This document shows positions 21,147 through 29,027 of a DNA stretch of 64,000 nt, in pieces. The notes beneath the pieces were generated by a model, which was given only the letters and a program-made list of their open reading frames with translations, was not told the DNA's origin and did no database searches. Source of the DNA: Methylobacterium sp. GXS13. GTDB lineage: Bacteria > Pseudomonadota > Alphaproteobacteria > Rhizobiales > Beijerinckiaceae. The number at the start of each line of letters is the position of its first letter. Positions within the stretch are counted from its first letter, which is position 1. Made by a program: the position numbers and the translations under genes. The stretch covers positions 1-64,000 of the forward strand of contig NZ_LKKO01000018.1 in assembly GCF_001455965.1 (NCBI RefSeq). The letters run 5' to 3'.

Positions 21147-22538
21147 ATGGTCCATGACGCAAGCAGCCTTGAAACGGCATCTCGCAGCGACGTTCGACTA
21201 TCGGACATCCTGGCAGCGTTGAGCCATGCCCTCGACCTGACCGAGGGACAACCGGCCGGCCATTGCGTCCGGGCGACCTTCATCGGAATGCATGTCGGGC
21301 GCGCCATGGGGCTCCCCACCCGCGAGTTGTGGGAACTCTACTATACCATCATGCTCAAGGACCTGGGCTGCTCCAGCAATGCCGCCCGGATCTGCGAGCT
21401 CTATCTATCCGACGACATCGGGTTCAAGCGCGACTTCAAAACGGTGAGCGACAGCTTGCCGAAGGTTCTGGGCTTCGTATTCTCGCATACCGGACTGAAG
21501 GCAGGCTTGGCCGAACGCTTCAAGGCCGTGCTGAACATCCTCCAGAACGGCGGTACGATCGTCGATGATCTGATCCAGACCCGCTGCCAGCGCGGCGCCG
21601 AGATCGCAGCCCGCCTGCGCTTCCCGCCGGCCGGGTGCGCGGCCATCCACGCGTTGGACGAGCACTGGAACGGCAAGGGGCGTCCGGATCAGCTCGGCGG
21701 GCGGGCGATTCCGCTCTACGCCCGCATCGCTCTGCTCGCGCAGGTGGCGGACGTGTTCCACACCGCGGCCGGTCCCGCTGCGGCGCTGGCCGAGGTTAGA
21801 AGCCGGTCGGGCACATGGTTCGACCCGCACGCGGTAACCTGCTTCGAGCGGGCCGCGGACACGTCGGAGTTCTGGACGATCCTCGGTTCCGAGGAGAAGG
21901 TGACCAGTGCAGTCTCGGCATTGGAGCCGGCACAGAACTTCATCGTGATTGACGAGGAATACCTCGACGATATCGCCCGCGCATTCGCTCAGGTGATCGA
22001 TGCGAAGAGCCCGTTCACCTCCGGTCATTCCGAGCGTGTCGCGGTCTACGCGGACATGATCGCGGCGGAGCTCGGCCTCGACCCACACCGTCGTCGCTGG
22101 CTTCGGCGCGCGGCGCTCCTGCACGACATCGGCAAGCTCGGCGTCTCGAACACGATCCTCGACAAGAACGGCAAGCTCGACGAGGACGAGTGGCGGGATA
22201 TGCGAGCCCACGCGTTTTTGTCCGAGACGATCCTGAAGCGAGTCCCGGCTTTCCACGATCTGGCGGGGATTGGTGGCGCCCATCACGAGCGCCTCGACGG
22301 CGCGGGCTATCCGCGTGGCCTGAAGGCGAAGGAGATTGCTCTGGAGACGCGCATCGTCTCGGTCGCCGACGTGTTCGACGCGCTCACCGCGGACAGGCCG
22401 TACCGGAAGGCGATGCCGCTCGAGAAAGCCCTCGGCATTCTGCGAGCGGATCTAGACAAGGCATTCGATCCGGTCTGCTTCGCGGCCTTGGAACTGGCTC
22501 TCGCCGCGATCGAGGGGGATCTGGCGCGGGCCGCGTAA
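21147..22538 (+). CDS. HD-GYP domain protein with degenerate first HD module
   Basis: Encodes 463 residues from the ATG at 21147 (AGGA eight bases upstream). The C-terminal half is a full HD-GYP domain: TSGHSERVAVYADMIA, LLHDIGKLGVSN (HD pair), AHHERLDGAGYPRGL (HE and GYP) and SVADVFDALTADRPYR. The N-terminal half repeats the same plan in decayed form (GHCVRATFIGMHVGRAMGLP, MLKDLGCSSNAARI where HDIGK is lost, DEHWNGKGRP, QVADVFHTA). HD-GYP proteins hydrolyse cyclic di-GMP or cGAMP. The first copy is probably regulatory. No transmembrane segment is seen, so it is cytoplasmic. Confidence 0.9.
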   Translation: MVHDASSLETASRSDVRLSDILAALSHALDLTEGQPAGHCVRATFIGMHVGRAMGLPTRELWELYYTIMLKDLGCSSNAARICELYLSDDIGFKRDFKTVSDSLPKVLGFVFSHTGLKAGLAERFKAVLNILQNGGTIVDDLIQTRCQRGAEIAARLRFPPAGCAAIHALDEHWNGKGRPDQLGGRAIPLYARIALLAQVADVFHTAAGPAAALAEVRSRSGTWFDPHAVTCFERAADTSEFWTILGSEEKVTSAVSALEPAQNFIVIDEEYLDDIARAFAQVIDAKSPFTSGHSERVAVYADMIAAELGLDPHRRRWLRRAALLHDIGKLGVSNTILDKNGKLDEDEWRDMRAHAFLSETILKRVPAFHDLAGIGGAHHERLDGAGYPRGLKAKEIALETRIVSVADVFDALTADRPYRKAMPLEKALGILRADLDKAFDPVCFAALELALAAIEGDLARAA

Positions 22539-22731
22539 GGAACAGCCGGTTTCCACGCAGGCCGCCCCTGAAGCCTCATCGGGGGCGGCACGGCTGAAAC
22601 AGCAGGATGCCGCAGAGGCTGCCCCCGGCCTTCGATGATCGCGTGTCTGCGGCTTCCTCCGCGAGGATCCGCACGAACGCATCACGCGCCGTGCAAGAGT
22701 TCGCTAACCGAGGGCGGTCAGCGTCTCGGAT

Positions 22732-22938
22732 ATGTCCAGACGAACGATCCGAACCGTGAGAGGTGCCCTCTGGGTCGCAGCCCTCGCGCTCTGTTGCTTC
22801 TCGGCCGTGATGCTGGCGAAGGCCAACCGGCCGGTGGAGGGCGCGCTGGCGCGTCCGGCAACGGGCGATCCGGTGACCACAGGATCCATCAATCAGGCAC
22901 CGATCCGGTGGTGTGGAGCCGCTCCCTGGTGCCGCTGA
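22732..22938 (+). CDS. Small membrane-anchored or secreted hypothetical protein
   Basis: Encodes 68 residues: basic N-terminus (MSRRTIRTVRG), one hydrophobic segment (ALWVAALALCCFSAVMLAKA), then a short tail ending in WCGAAPWCR. No family recognised. The DPVTTGSI tail resembles many short rhizobial exported peptides. No strong ribosome-binding site is visible, so the call is tentative. It precedes the DUF1236 gene by 36 bases on the same strand. Confidence 0.45.
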   Translation: MSRRTIRTVRGALWVAALALCCFSAVMLAKANRPVEGALARPATGDPVTTGSINQAPIRWCGAAPWCR

Positions 22939-22974
22939 TTCTCGTAACCCTTCCTGCTGCTTGCTGAGGACGCC

Positions 22975-23385
22975 ATGCGACTTTGGATCTCTCTTCCGGT
23001 GGTGCTGATGCTCGGCGCCGTGACGCCGGCTCATGCACAGGGCTTGGCACGCGGTGCGCAGGATGGCCGGGAGCGGGGCGAGGCCATCGCGGGACCGCTC
23101 GGCGCCGTGGTCGGCGAGGCAATCGGAGCGGCCGTGGGGACTGCCAACAGCATGCTCGGCATCGACCGGCGCGAGCGCTTCCGCATCTACGTGATTGGCG
23201 AGCGACGGCCATCGTTCGCCTACGCGGGATCGGTGCGGGTCGGAACGGTGCTGCCGGAGGACGGCGTCGTCTACTACGACGTGCCGTCCGAGTTCGCTCT
23301 GCCGAACTACAACTACACCATTGTCAACGACCACCCCGTCCTCGTCGAACCGCGGACGCGTCGCATCGTCGAGGTGATCGAGTAG
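22975..23385 (+). CDS. Secreted DUF1236-type protein
   Basis: Encodes 136 residues with a signal peptide (LWISLPVVLMLGAVTPAHAQG), a Gly/Ala-rich linker (GPLGAVVGEAIGAAVGTANS) and a C-terminal DUF1236-like domain (VRVGTVLPEDGVVYYDVP, YTIVNDHPVLVEPRTRRIVEVIE). DUF1236 proteins are small periplasmic proteins common in Methylobacterium and Bradyrhizobium. Function unknown, probably envelope-associated. TGAGGACGCC precedes the ATG. Possibly co-transcribed with the 68-residue gene upstream. Confidence 0.82.
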   Translation: MRLWISLPVVLMLGAVTPAHAQGLARGAQDGRERGEAIAGPLGAVVGEAIGAAVGTANSMLGIDRRERFRIYVIGERRPSFAYAGSVRVGTVLPEDGVVYYDVPSEFALPNYNYTIVNDHPVLVEPRTRRIVEVIE

Positions 23386-23507
23386 GCAGGTTCCGGACGC
23401 TTCGACATCGGCACAGTCTGGATACGGCCTGCAACCCGAAGCTGGTAGCCCGCGCGGCCGGCGACCGTTTGCAGGCCGTTGATTCGCCCGGCCCTACGTT
23501 CAACCGT

Positions 23508-23735
23508 TCAGCAGCCGCGGCAGACACCGGACATCGTCCGATGGATCTTCGCGTCCCAGGCGACGTCCCGAGCTTTGCTCGCGGCATCCATGCGTCTGGC
23601 TGCCGCTTCGTTCACCTTGAGCGTCACAGGATCGATGAGAGGCGCCGACTGGACTCCGACAACCGACCGCGCCGGTTCGGCCGTGGCCGGCACAACCATA
23701 ACACAGGTAAAGGCGAGCAGAGCAAGCCGAAACAT
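23508..23735 (-). CDS. Small secreted protein with Cys-x-Gly-Cys C-terminus (paralogue)
   Basis: Encodes 75 residues: signal peptide (MFRLALLAFTCVMVVPATAEP), a short middle and a basic C-terminal block AASKARDVAWDAKIHRTMSG ending VCRGC at the stop. The block is clearly related to the C-terminus of the gene at 305-574 (shared pattern A-A/E-x-x-x-A-W-D-x-K-x-x-x-T-M, then C-x-G-C). The ATG at 23735 gives a clean signal peptide; in-frame extensions upstream do not. Function unknown; probably periplasmic. Confidence 0.65.
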   Translation of the reverse strand: MFRLALLAFTCVMVVPATAEPARSVVGVQSAPLIDPVTLKVNEAAARRMDAASKARDVAWDAKIHRTMSGVCRGC

Positions 23736-24224
23736 GGCGATATAATCCCGGTAAATCGGACCTCTACGCTCAAGATCGTGTTCGAGTTCCTGTCGTCGAT
23801 GCGTTTTGCGTGTTCGGGGCGGGCCTTGAGCTTGTCCCACGCAGAAATCTCTCGGGCAGACGAAGCGGTGCTGATGGCGGATCGACGAGGTGGCGGCCCC
23901 GTGCCGCCGGGCATGAAGAAAGCGTAGCGACGGGAGGCCTTCACCTATCGCGCATGGACCTATCAGATGCTGAGGTCTGGGCACGCCTCGCGATCGCGAT
24001 CTCCGCGCTGTCCCCGCCGGTCGCGATCGTATGAGGGAAAGGGCCGCCCCATCGGGCCGATCGCCGTGCTCAGATTCGTGTTCTGGCCCGGAGCGCTGAT
24101 CCTCGCACTGCGTGCGACAGCATCAGGATTTATAACCTCAAATCTGTTGAGGGCCTGAACAATATCGAACGTGGTGATGTTCAGCCCAAGACGGACCGAA
24201 TCGATCCGTCTGAAGGAAAACGCC
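23736..24224. other. Gene-less divergent intergenic region
   Basis: About 490 bases between two divergent small secreted genes. No credible coding frame. The part at 24120-24180 is AT-rich (AGGATTTATAACCTCAAATC) and probably contains the promoter of the gene at 24225. Confidence 0.45.
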
Positions 24225-24449
24225 ATGTCGATGAAGACACTTGCCCTCGCTGCTGTGCTGACGTTCGCCGTCACCGGGGCGGCACTGGCCCAGACGCCCG
24301 CCGGCGGCGGCAGCGCCGAAGGCAACATGAACAACCCCGGCAGCGTGAAGAGCTCGTCTCAGAAGCGGATGGGTGGTCAGACCGGAATGATGGGACGGCG
24401 ACACATGACCCGCCACCGGCGGCATCACATGCACCGCTCCGGCATGTGA
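24225..24449 (+). CDS. Small exported His/Met-rich protein
   Basis: Encodes 74 residues. The signal peptide (MKTLALAAVLTFAVTGAALAQ) is followed by a Gly/Ser/Asn-rich linker and a basic tail of 26 residues containing five His and six Met (for example RRHMTRHRRHHMHRSGM). Such tails can bind Cu or Ni, but no known family is recognised, so a metal role is inference. GAAGGAAAACGCC before the ATG is a good ribosome-binding site. It is convergent with the cupin gene. Confidence 0.7.
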   Translation: MSMKTLALAAVLTFAVTGAALAQTPAGGGSAEGNMNNPGSVKSSSQKRMGGQTGMMGRRHMTRHRRHHMHRSGM

Positions 24450-24463
24450 TTTCGGACGCACCG

Positions 24464-24489
24464 GCCCCGCAGCGGAAGAACTGCGGGGC
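24464..24489. terminator. Hairpin between convergent genes
   Basis: GCCCCGCAG (24464-24472) pairs with CTGCGGGGC (24481-24489) around an eight-base loop, between the stops of the His/Met-rich gene and the cupin gene. It lacks a T run and is probably a bidirectional terminator. Confidence 0.5.
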
Positions 24490-24498
24490 TACGTTCGA

Positions 24499-24969
24499 TC
24501 AGGCGGGGCGACCAGCGACCTTCGCAGCTGTCCCGTCCGCGATCTGTGCCTCGAGCTGCGCCTTAAAGTCGGCGATTCCGAGCACCTGGGTCGTGTTCCC
24601 GTGCGCGTCGAGGAACTCATAGAGCGCATCGTCGATGTTGCGATTGCTGAAGAAGACGATCGCGTCCTGATCGCCGCCGCCCTCCTCGTGAGGCTCGCCA
24701 TGGGCGGGGCCTGAGACGAAGCTGCCGGTGGGCCGGATTTCCTTCAATGTACCGTCCGGACGATAGAACCGCAGCTCACCCTGCATAACCAAGGTGACGT
24801 AGGGGCAATGATGCCGGTGCAGCATCACCCGCTGGTTGGCAGCGAACTTGAAAAGCACGTCGACAATGCGGTTCTCCTCATCGACCTTGTAAACGAAGAA
24901 GGCGATGTGATCGAGCCAGTCGAGTGTGCGCCACGTGATGTTGCTCTGGTCGAAGCTATGCGCTGCCAT
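24499..24969 (-). CDS. Cupin-domain protein
   Basis: Encodes 156 residues. A single conserved barrel has the cupin motif 1 HRHHCPYVTLVMQGELRFY (His residues as metal ligands) followed by PTGSFVSGPAHGEPHEEGG, which supplies further Glu/His ligands in motif 2. Comparable proteins are acetylacetone-cleaving-like or regulatory cupins; the substrate is unknown. Cytoplasmic, no signal. A GGAGGAAACC sequence lies upstream of the ATG. Monocistronic. Confidence 0.82.
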   Translation of the reverse strand: MAAHSFDQSNITWRTLDWLDHIAFFVYKVDEENRIVDVLFKFAANQRVMLHRHHCPYVTLVMQGELRFYRPDGTLKEIRPTGSFVSGPAHGEPHEEGGGDQDAIVFFSNRNIDDALYEFLDAHGNTTQVLGIADFKAQLEAQIADGTAAKVAGRPA

Positions 24970-25255
24970 GTGGTTTCCTCCAGCTTATATTAGGGCGAGC
25001 GGCGAGTGGCACATGGCCGTCAGCCGTGGCTCGTCCGAGACGGAACCTGGGGCCCCGCCTCGCAGGATCAAACCCGCCGAAGGCAGACCAGCTGCTTGAG
25101 ACGTGCACGGCTGCTGGTGGATCCCCCTGCTCGGGGCCGTCAAAAGCATCCGGACCGCATCTGTAGATTTGCGATCCGGATCGACCTGCGAGCCATGGCG
25201 CCACAGGGACGGACCTATTGAGTAGAGCACCTGTTGCCCCCTCGGATCCGCACCT

Positions 25256-25522
25256 GTGGATCAGCGAGGTTTCCAAGTGGCAGAGCGGCATTCCAGTCAA
25301 AACGGTCAGCACGGTGGTCCCGGCATGCCGATGTTCTGCGGGGTGATTGGCGGCACCGGTCTCATGCTGGCAGCGCTGACCGTGCTGATGGCCGGCCAGA
25401 TGGCCAGCTCCCATCGAACAGTCGGCCATGCGGCAGATGCCTCGTCGGTTTCCGCCAGACCTGCAGGGGCGCACAACGTCTCATCCGACCCGCAACCGCC
25501 AGCCCATGGCGTCAACCCATAG
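25256..25522 (+). CDS. Small single-pass membrane protein upstream of wrbA
   Basis: Encodes up to 88 residues from GTG 25256. A Gln/His-rich N-terminus leads to one hydrophobic helix (MFCGVIGGTGLMLAALTVLM) and a Ser/Pro/His-rich tail. An internal ATG at 25325 is an alternative start. No family recognised. Its stop is only nine bases before the wrbA-like start and the wrbA ribosome-binding site (AGGAGCG) overlaps its end, so the two are likely co-transcribed. Confidence 0.5.
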   Translation: MDQRGFQVAERHSSQNGQHGGPGMPMFCGVIGGTGLMLAALTVLMAGQMASSHRTVGHAADASSVSARPAGAHNVSSDPQPPAHGVNP

Positions 25523-25531
25523 GAGCGTGGT

Positions 25532-26185
25532 GTGGCTGATAACTTCCCGAATCCGACTCGTGTGCTGATCGTCTACTATTCGCGCACGGGCAGCGTGGAA
25601 GCCCTCGCAACCGCTGCGGCTGAAGCTGCACGGGAGGCAGGGGCCGAGATACGCGTGCGAAGGCCGCGCGAAGTCGTCGACGCGGCAGTCATGGCGAAGG
25701 TCGATGGGTGGACGGAGAGTGCCGCCCGGCAGAATGCTTTGTACGCGGCTCCCACACACGAGGATGCCGAGTGGGCCGACGCCATTCTGTTCGGCACACC
25801 TTGCTATTTCGGAGCTATGGCGACGGAGCTAAAGAACTACTTGGACCTGCTCGGCCCACAGTGGAAACGCGGTTTGCTCGCCGGCAAAGTCGGAGGTGCC
25901 TTCGCGGCGGCTTCCTGGCCGCACGGGGGATCCGAAGTCGTCACGCTCTCGCTGTACGCCCCGATGGCGCATCTGGGCATGGTGATCCTGCCGACCGGCT
26001 ACACCGATTCGGCCATGCTGGAAGCGGGCTCGCCTTATGGCGCGTCCGCCATCGTCGGTTCAGAGAACCGGCCGCCCCGGACGGAGGATCTCGATGCGGC
26101 CCGCCATCAAGGTCGGCGGATGGTGGCGATCACGAGCGCCTTGATCGCAGCTGGAGAAATGCCAAACCGGCAGAAGGCCCCCTGA
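25532..26185 (+). CDS. wrbA: WrbA-like NAD(P)H:quinone oxidoreductase (flavodoxin fold)
   Basis: Encodes 217 residues. The flavodoxin FMN-phosphate loop is in VLIVYYSRTGSVEALA. The WrbA pattern continues with DAILFGTPCYFGAMATELKN (isoalloxazine loop) and GKVGGAFAAASWPHGGSE. The C-terminal half (LPTGYTDSAMLEAGSPYGAS) is typical of WrbA/NQO two-electron quinone reductases, which protect against redox cycling. The GTG start has AGGAG five bases upstream. Slightly longer than E. coli WrbA because of the tail. Confidence 0.9.
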   Translation: MADNFPNPTRVLIVYYSRTGSVEALATAAAEAAREAGAEIRVRRPREVVDAAVMAKVDGWTESAARQNALYAAPTHEDAEWADAILFGTPCYFGAMATELKNYLDLLGPQWKRGLLAGKVGGAFAAASWPHGGSEVVTLSLYAPMAHLGMVILPTGYTDSAMLEAGSPYGASAIVGSENRPPRTEDLDAARHQGRRMVAITSALIAAGEMPNRQKAP

Positions 26186-26191
26186 AAATCT

Positions 26192-26257
26192 CTCACAAAA
26201 CGCCCTCTGCCCTGTCTTGTGCAGAGGGGGACGCCCGAGGATCGGGCGTTTTGTGAG
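26192..26257. repeat. 14-bp perfect inverted repeat with nested alternative hairpins
   Basis: CTCACAAAACGCCC (26192-26205) is perfectly repeated in inverse as GGGCGTTTTGTGAG (26244-26257). Inside the loop, CCCTCTGC (26203-26210) can pair with GCAGAGGG (26221-26228), and CGCCCGA can pair with TCGGGCG (from about 26232 on). Thus one long hairpin competes with two shorter ones. It lies after the wrbA stop and before the stop of a convergent small gene; it may be a terminator or a structured RNA. Confidence 0.7.
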
Positions 26258-26263
26258 GTGCGT

Positions 26264-26440
26264 CTAAGCCAAGCCGTCCTGAGCCGCCGCGTCCGGATCA
26301 TCGGGCGTGCTCTCGGCGTGCTTCACCAGGTCTTTGCTCCCAGGCTCGCTGCCCGTCGTCGGATCAGGCACGTTGACATTCCGGATCGGCACCGTGGGCG
26401 GCACGACGCTTTCACCCTGCGGCTTGTCGGTCTCGGCCAT
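26264..26440 (-). CDS. Short hypothetical protein (58 residues)
   Basis: Starts at the ATG at 26440 with an excellent ribosome-binding site (AGAGAGGACATA) and reads MAETDKPQGESVVPPTVPIR, then a Pro/Asp/Ser-rich acidic remainder ending AAAQDGLA. It has no hydrophobic segment and is probably disordered and cytoplasmic. No family recognised. The gene at 26468 lies 27 bases upstream on the same strand, so they may form an operon. Confidence 0.55.
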   Translation of the reverse strand: MAETDKPQGESVVPPTVPIRNVNVPDPTTGSEPGSKDLVKHAESTPDDPDAAAQDGLA

Positions 26441-26467
26441 TATGTCCTCTCTGGTTTCCGCCAGTTG

Positions 26468-26710
26468 CTACCTTGCCCGCCGCCGTTCGTGGCGCCACAG
26501 CGCGACCGCCACACGCCGCGCCTCATAGGTTCGGCGCAGCGGTGTCCCGAGCCCGCCCTGTCCCTCAGGAGAGAAGGCGTAGGTCAGGACCCCGTCGGGT
26601 CCATAGGTTCGGCGCATCTCAGCCCGCCACAGGCTGTCCGCAACGGCCAGCGCAGACTCCGTCAGGGCGAGACGGGCGGGGTCAGGCGAGGCTGATGGCT
26701 GGATGTGCAT
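26468..26710 (-). CDS. Hypothetical protein, 80 residues
   Basis: From ATG 26710 it encodes MHIQPSASPDPARLALTESA, then an Ala/Arg-rich helical segment (VADSLWRAEMRRTYG), a Gly-rich loop and a basic C-terminus (RVAVALWRHERRRAR). No known family. The GTTGAGCGAG before the ATG is a weak ribosome-binding site. Longer starts up to 26752 are possible. Its proximity to the 58-residue gene downstream supports a small operon. Confidence 0.45.
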   Translation of the reverse strand: MHIQPSASPDPARLALTESALAVADSLWRAEMRRTYGPDGVLTYAFSPEGQGGLGTPLRRTYEARRVAVALWRHERRRAR

Positions 26711-27396
26711 CTCGCTCAACGCGCCGATCAAGCCGAGGGTCCGCGTCGACAAACGTCCCGGCCCTCAACATTTTCGCCACATGCCCGGGCAGCACGGCCA
26801 GTCCTACGGCTCGCTCGGCTGTCGACACTTTCCACACGCGGCATCCATCTGGCGGTCAAGGTCGCTGCAGGATTTACAAGGCCGATACCCGTCGCGCACC
26901 TCGTGTCGGCCTTGATCCGCATGATCGGCCGGGCGATCTTACCGACGGAAACCTTCCGCGACCAAACAGCTAGGCTCTCCTCAGCCGCCCGCACGCCCCC
27001 TTACCGTCCTCTTCGCGCATCAATGACACCGGCGGCCTCAAGGTCAGCCTCGCACTCAGTCGCCAGGGCCCTCACGTCGCTTAACGGCGACGAGGACCAG
27101 CGTCAGATGCACCATGGCGTTTGTCGCCCGCAGAGGCAGCCAGGGCGACGCCAGGCGTGGCCTCAGCCCAGCTCGATGCGTCGGGCGACCTCCATCAGCA
27201 CGCCCTCCACAGGAGGCGGCCAGGGTGCGCATTGTCCAGAAACATCTGTCCTTGCCTGATCCCCAACGCCTCTGGTCCTGGCTGATCCTCTCAATCAGCC
27301 CGGTCCAAAGCCAGCCGGTCAGGTCACCCTACGACCCGTTCGCTTTCAGCACCTCTTCCGCAAGGGGGCGGATAGGGTCAGTCCGATCAGAGCAGC
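26711..27396. other. Gene-less stretch
   Basis: About 680 bases with only short, Arg/Pro/Ser-rich frames on either strand and no ribosome-binding site worth calling. It may contain decayed genes, but I could not recognise any. No repeats with other parts of the window were seen. Confidence 0.45.
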
Positions 27397-27696
27397 TTAC
27401 TTCGGGCAGTCCATCTCTATCGCCTGATCCAGGATGGCGGTCTCTGATGGGCCGCCGAAGGCACGGGCCTTCGCCGACCTGTCCCGCTCGCAGGCCTGGC
27501 GGCGCTCCTGATCGCTCTTGCTCCGAGAGACCTTCCCTGGGTTCTCCGAAATCTGGACGGGGTTTGGCGGCAACCCCTCTGCGTCGGCAGGCGCCTGAAC
27601 GAACTGTTGAGCGGCTCTTGCTGGCGGCGGAGAGCCCATTGAGATCGCCATGATGATCATCGCAGCAACAGAGCCGGCAGCAAACCATCTCGTCAT
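27397..27696 (-). CDS. Secreted hypothetical protein, 99 residues
   Basis: Signal peptide MTRWFAAGSVAAMIIMAISM followed by a Pro-rich cleavage zone (PPPARAAQQ) and a polar, charged mature part with one Cys near the middle (RRQACERDRSAKARAF) and one at the end (IEMDCPK). Domain unknown; periplasmic by inference. The region just upstream on the same strand (27693-27810) reads AVTDWLAGHRAMCGTANILR in a frame whose stop overlaps this ATG, possibly the tail of a further small gene. Confidence 0.55.
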   Translation of the reverse strand: MTRWFAAGSVAAMIIMAISMGSPPPARAAQQFVQAPADAEGLPPNPVQISENPGKVSRSKSDQERRQACERDRSAKARAFGGPSETAILDQAIEMDCPK

Positions 27697-27799
27697 TTCA
27701 GATAGCCCTTCGCCTTCAGGTGCTCGGTGAGGGGCATCAGCTCGCCCCTCAGGATGTTCGCGGTCCCGCACATCGCCCTGTGGCCGGCGAGCCAGTCAG

Positions 27800-28291
27800 T
27801 CACCGCGCGCAGACCAGCTGTCGCTCCGTCGCTCGGATTTGAGCCACCGGCTCTCGCTGCCGTGTCGTTAGCGGCACATCGGCCTCGTCGTCGAACTGAC
27901 ACCCCGCATTGCCGAACGCCTGAATGGCCTGCGGTGTTCGGAAGTAGTAGCCCGCAGCCTTGAAGATCGTGTTCCGCTCGGACCACAGCTCCTCGCACGA
28001 CGGCGAGGCGGATCCGCTCGGCGCGCTGCGACCGCTCGCGGCCGTGCGGCAGCAGCCGACGGACCCGGCGCTCACCCATCCGGTCTGCCCGAACGGCAGT
28101 TGGATGTTGACCCAGCCGCCCTGACGGCCAAGCTCGGTGAACAGGGTGTCGGGTCCGAGCCGCGCGAGGCGGACACCTTGTGTGCCGCTCGGTAGGCTGC
28201 GCAGCGCCAGGAAATTGTCGCCGCAGGGATCGAGGCCGACAGGGTAGCTGAAGGCTTCCTGCTGGACCTGAGCCAGCGCCAGCCAACCCAC
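27800..28291 (-). CDS. SH3-like plus YARHG-domain protein, start unclear
   Basis: At least 163 residues. An SH3b-like half (FLALRSLPSGTQGVRLARLG, GWVNIQLPFGQTGWV) precedes a YARHG domain (CEELWSERNTIFKAAGYYF, FGNAGCQ), an extracellular domain found in periplasmic and cell-surface proteins. Only a GTG at 28291 lies near the N-terminus, inside a hydrophobic stretch; upstream, the same frame encodes RLRLSATAILAFVVGWLALA, a good signal or anchor helix, but no ATG, GTG or TTG precedes it before an in-frame stop. The 5' end may therefore be mutated or use a rare start. It borders the left edge of the island. Confidence 0.6.
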   Translation of the reverse strand: MGWLALAQVQQEAFSYPVGLDPCGDNFLALRSLPSGTQGVRLARLGPDTLFTELGRQGGWVNIQLPFGQTGWVSAGSVGCCRTAASGRSAPSGSASPSCEELWSERNTIFKAAGYYFRTPQAIQAFGNAGCQFDDEADVPLTTRQREPVAQIRATERQLVCAR

Positions 28292-28420
28292 GACAAAGGC
28301 GAGGATCGCGGTTGCGGACAGACGGAGGCGGAGGGGAGAGAAACGACTCGGCGAAGACCCGATGCGGTGACACCGCCAGTCTCTGCATCAGGGCTGACCC
28401 CTGCTAAGTCATTCAGAAAA

Positions 28421-28474
28421 TTGGCGCACCCGACACGATTCGAACGTGTGACCTTTGCCTTCGGAGGGCAACGC
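28421..28474. repeat. Left attachment site (attL), truncated tRNA-Arg 3' part
   Basis: Fifty-four bases identical to 41825-41878, comprising the CCA end, acceptor strand, T-arm, variable region and anticodon stem-loop 3' part of tRNA-Arg(CCG) in minus orientation. The 5' half of the tRNA is absent here, so this is the displaced 3' end left by integration. Confidence 0.93.
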
Positions 28475-28612
28475 GTCTGGATGGACTGCAACGGAGTCTC
28501 TGCGGAGGAGCGTCAGACCATTCCCTTTGCATCAACCACTTACCTGCAGAGTCGTATGCGCCTGTAGTCACAGTGGTCAAGGGGTTTTTGCCCCCTTCCC
28601 ACGTTGCAGTGT

Positions 28613-28628
28613 GACCGATTTGGGACCG
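28613..28628. repeat. 16-bp repeat shared with the integrase end
   Basis: The 16 bases GACCGATTTGGGACCG recur at 41740-41755, just upstream of the integrase start. The two copies lie 139 and 70 bases inside the respective att repeats. They could be arm-type integrase binding sites, or a trace of a duplicated integrase 5' region; not proven. Confidence 0.55.
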
Positions 28629-28826
28629 AGACACTGGGTAGGGGGGGACATAGGCACCGCGCTACATCTGATACCTGCCCGCAAAATTCTGTCGTTCCAT
28701 ACGTCGACGAGCACGGCCTTGGAAGGCAGCTTCAGCTAAATACAACGACCCAGCACATCGCCAAAGCGCAATAGCCGCAACCTGAACAGAAGAATCAGAG
28801 GATAGCAGGCATAGCCTGACAACATA

Positions 28827-29027
28827 TCAGCTTGAGTGATCATTGAGCGCTTCGAAGCTATAGCCATTGTCCTCTAAAAATCGTCGCACCAGCAGAATAA
28901 GAATATCGTGCACCTTGCACTCTCTCTGCAAGGCAATCTCTTTCAGTGCTTTGACAACAGGCCTTGCAAGGTATAGCGACACATGCGGATACCGAGGGGA
29001 TTTTATCTTTGTATTTGACAAGTACAT
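28827..29027 (-). CDS. Small ribbon-helix-helix-like protein
   Basis: Encodes 66 residues from the ATG at 29027 (AAAGGAG four bases upstream). The segment HVSLYLARPVVKALKEIALQ resembles the beta strand and first helix of RHH regulators, and CKVHDILILLVRRFLEDNGY the second helix. RHH proteins are DNA-binding regulators, including antitoxins and plasmid copy controllers. No toxin partner is adjacent. AT-rich, island-type base composition. The fold is suggested by pattern only. Confidence 0.5.
   Translation of the reverse strand: MYLSNTKIKSPRYPHVSLYLARPVVKALKEIALQRECKVHDILILLVRRFLEDNGYSFEALNDHSS

Noticed and set aside
26705-27259. Plus-strand open frame of 184 codons
   Set aside because: Ser/Arg/Pro-rich composition with no start signal; it overlaps a better-supported minus-strand start and has no motif.
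28421-28474. Possible second tRNA-Arg gene
   Set aside because: Only the 3' part is present; the acceptor 5' strand and D-arm are missing, so it is an att remnant.
28413-28634. Minus-strand small open frame over the left att site
   Set aside because: It translates the tRNA remnant and adjacent DNA; no ribosome-binding site or family signature.
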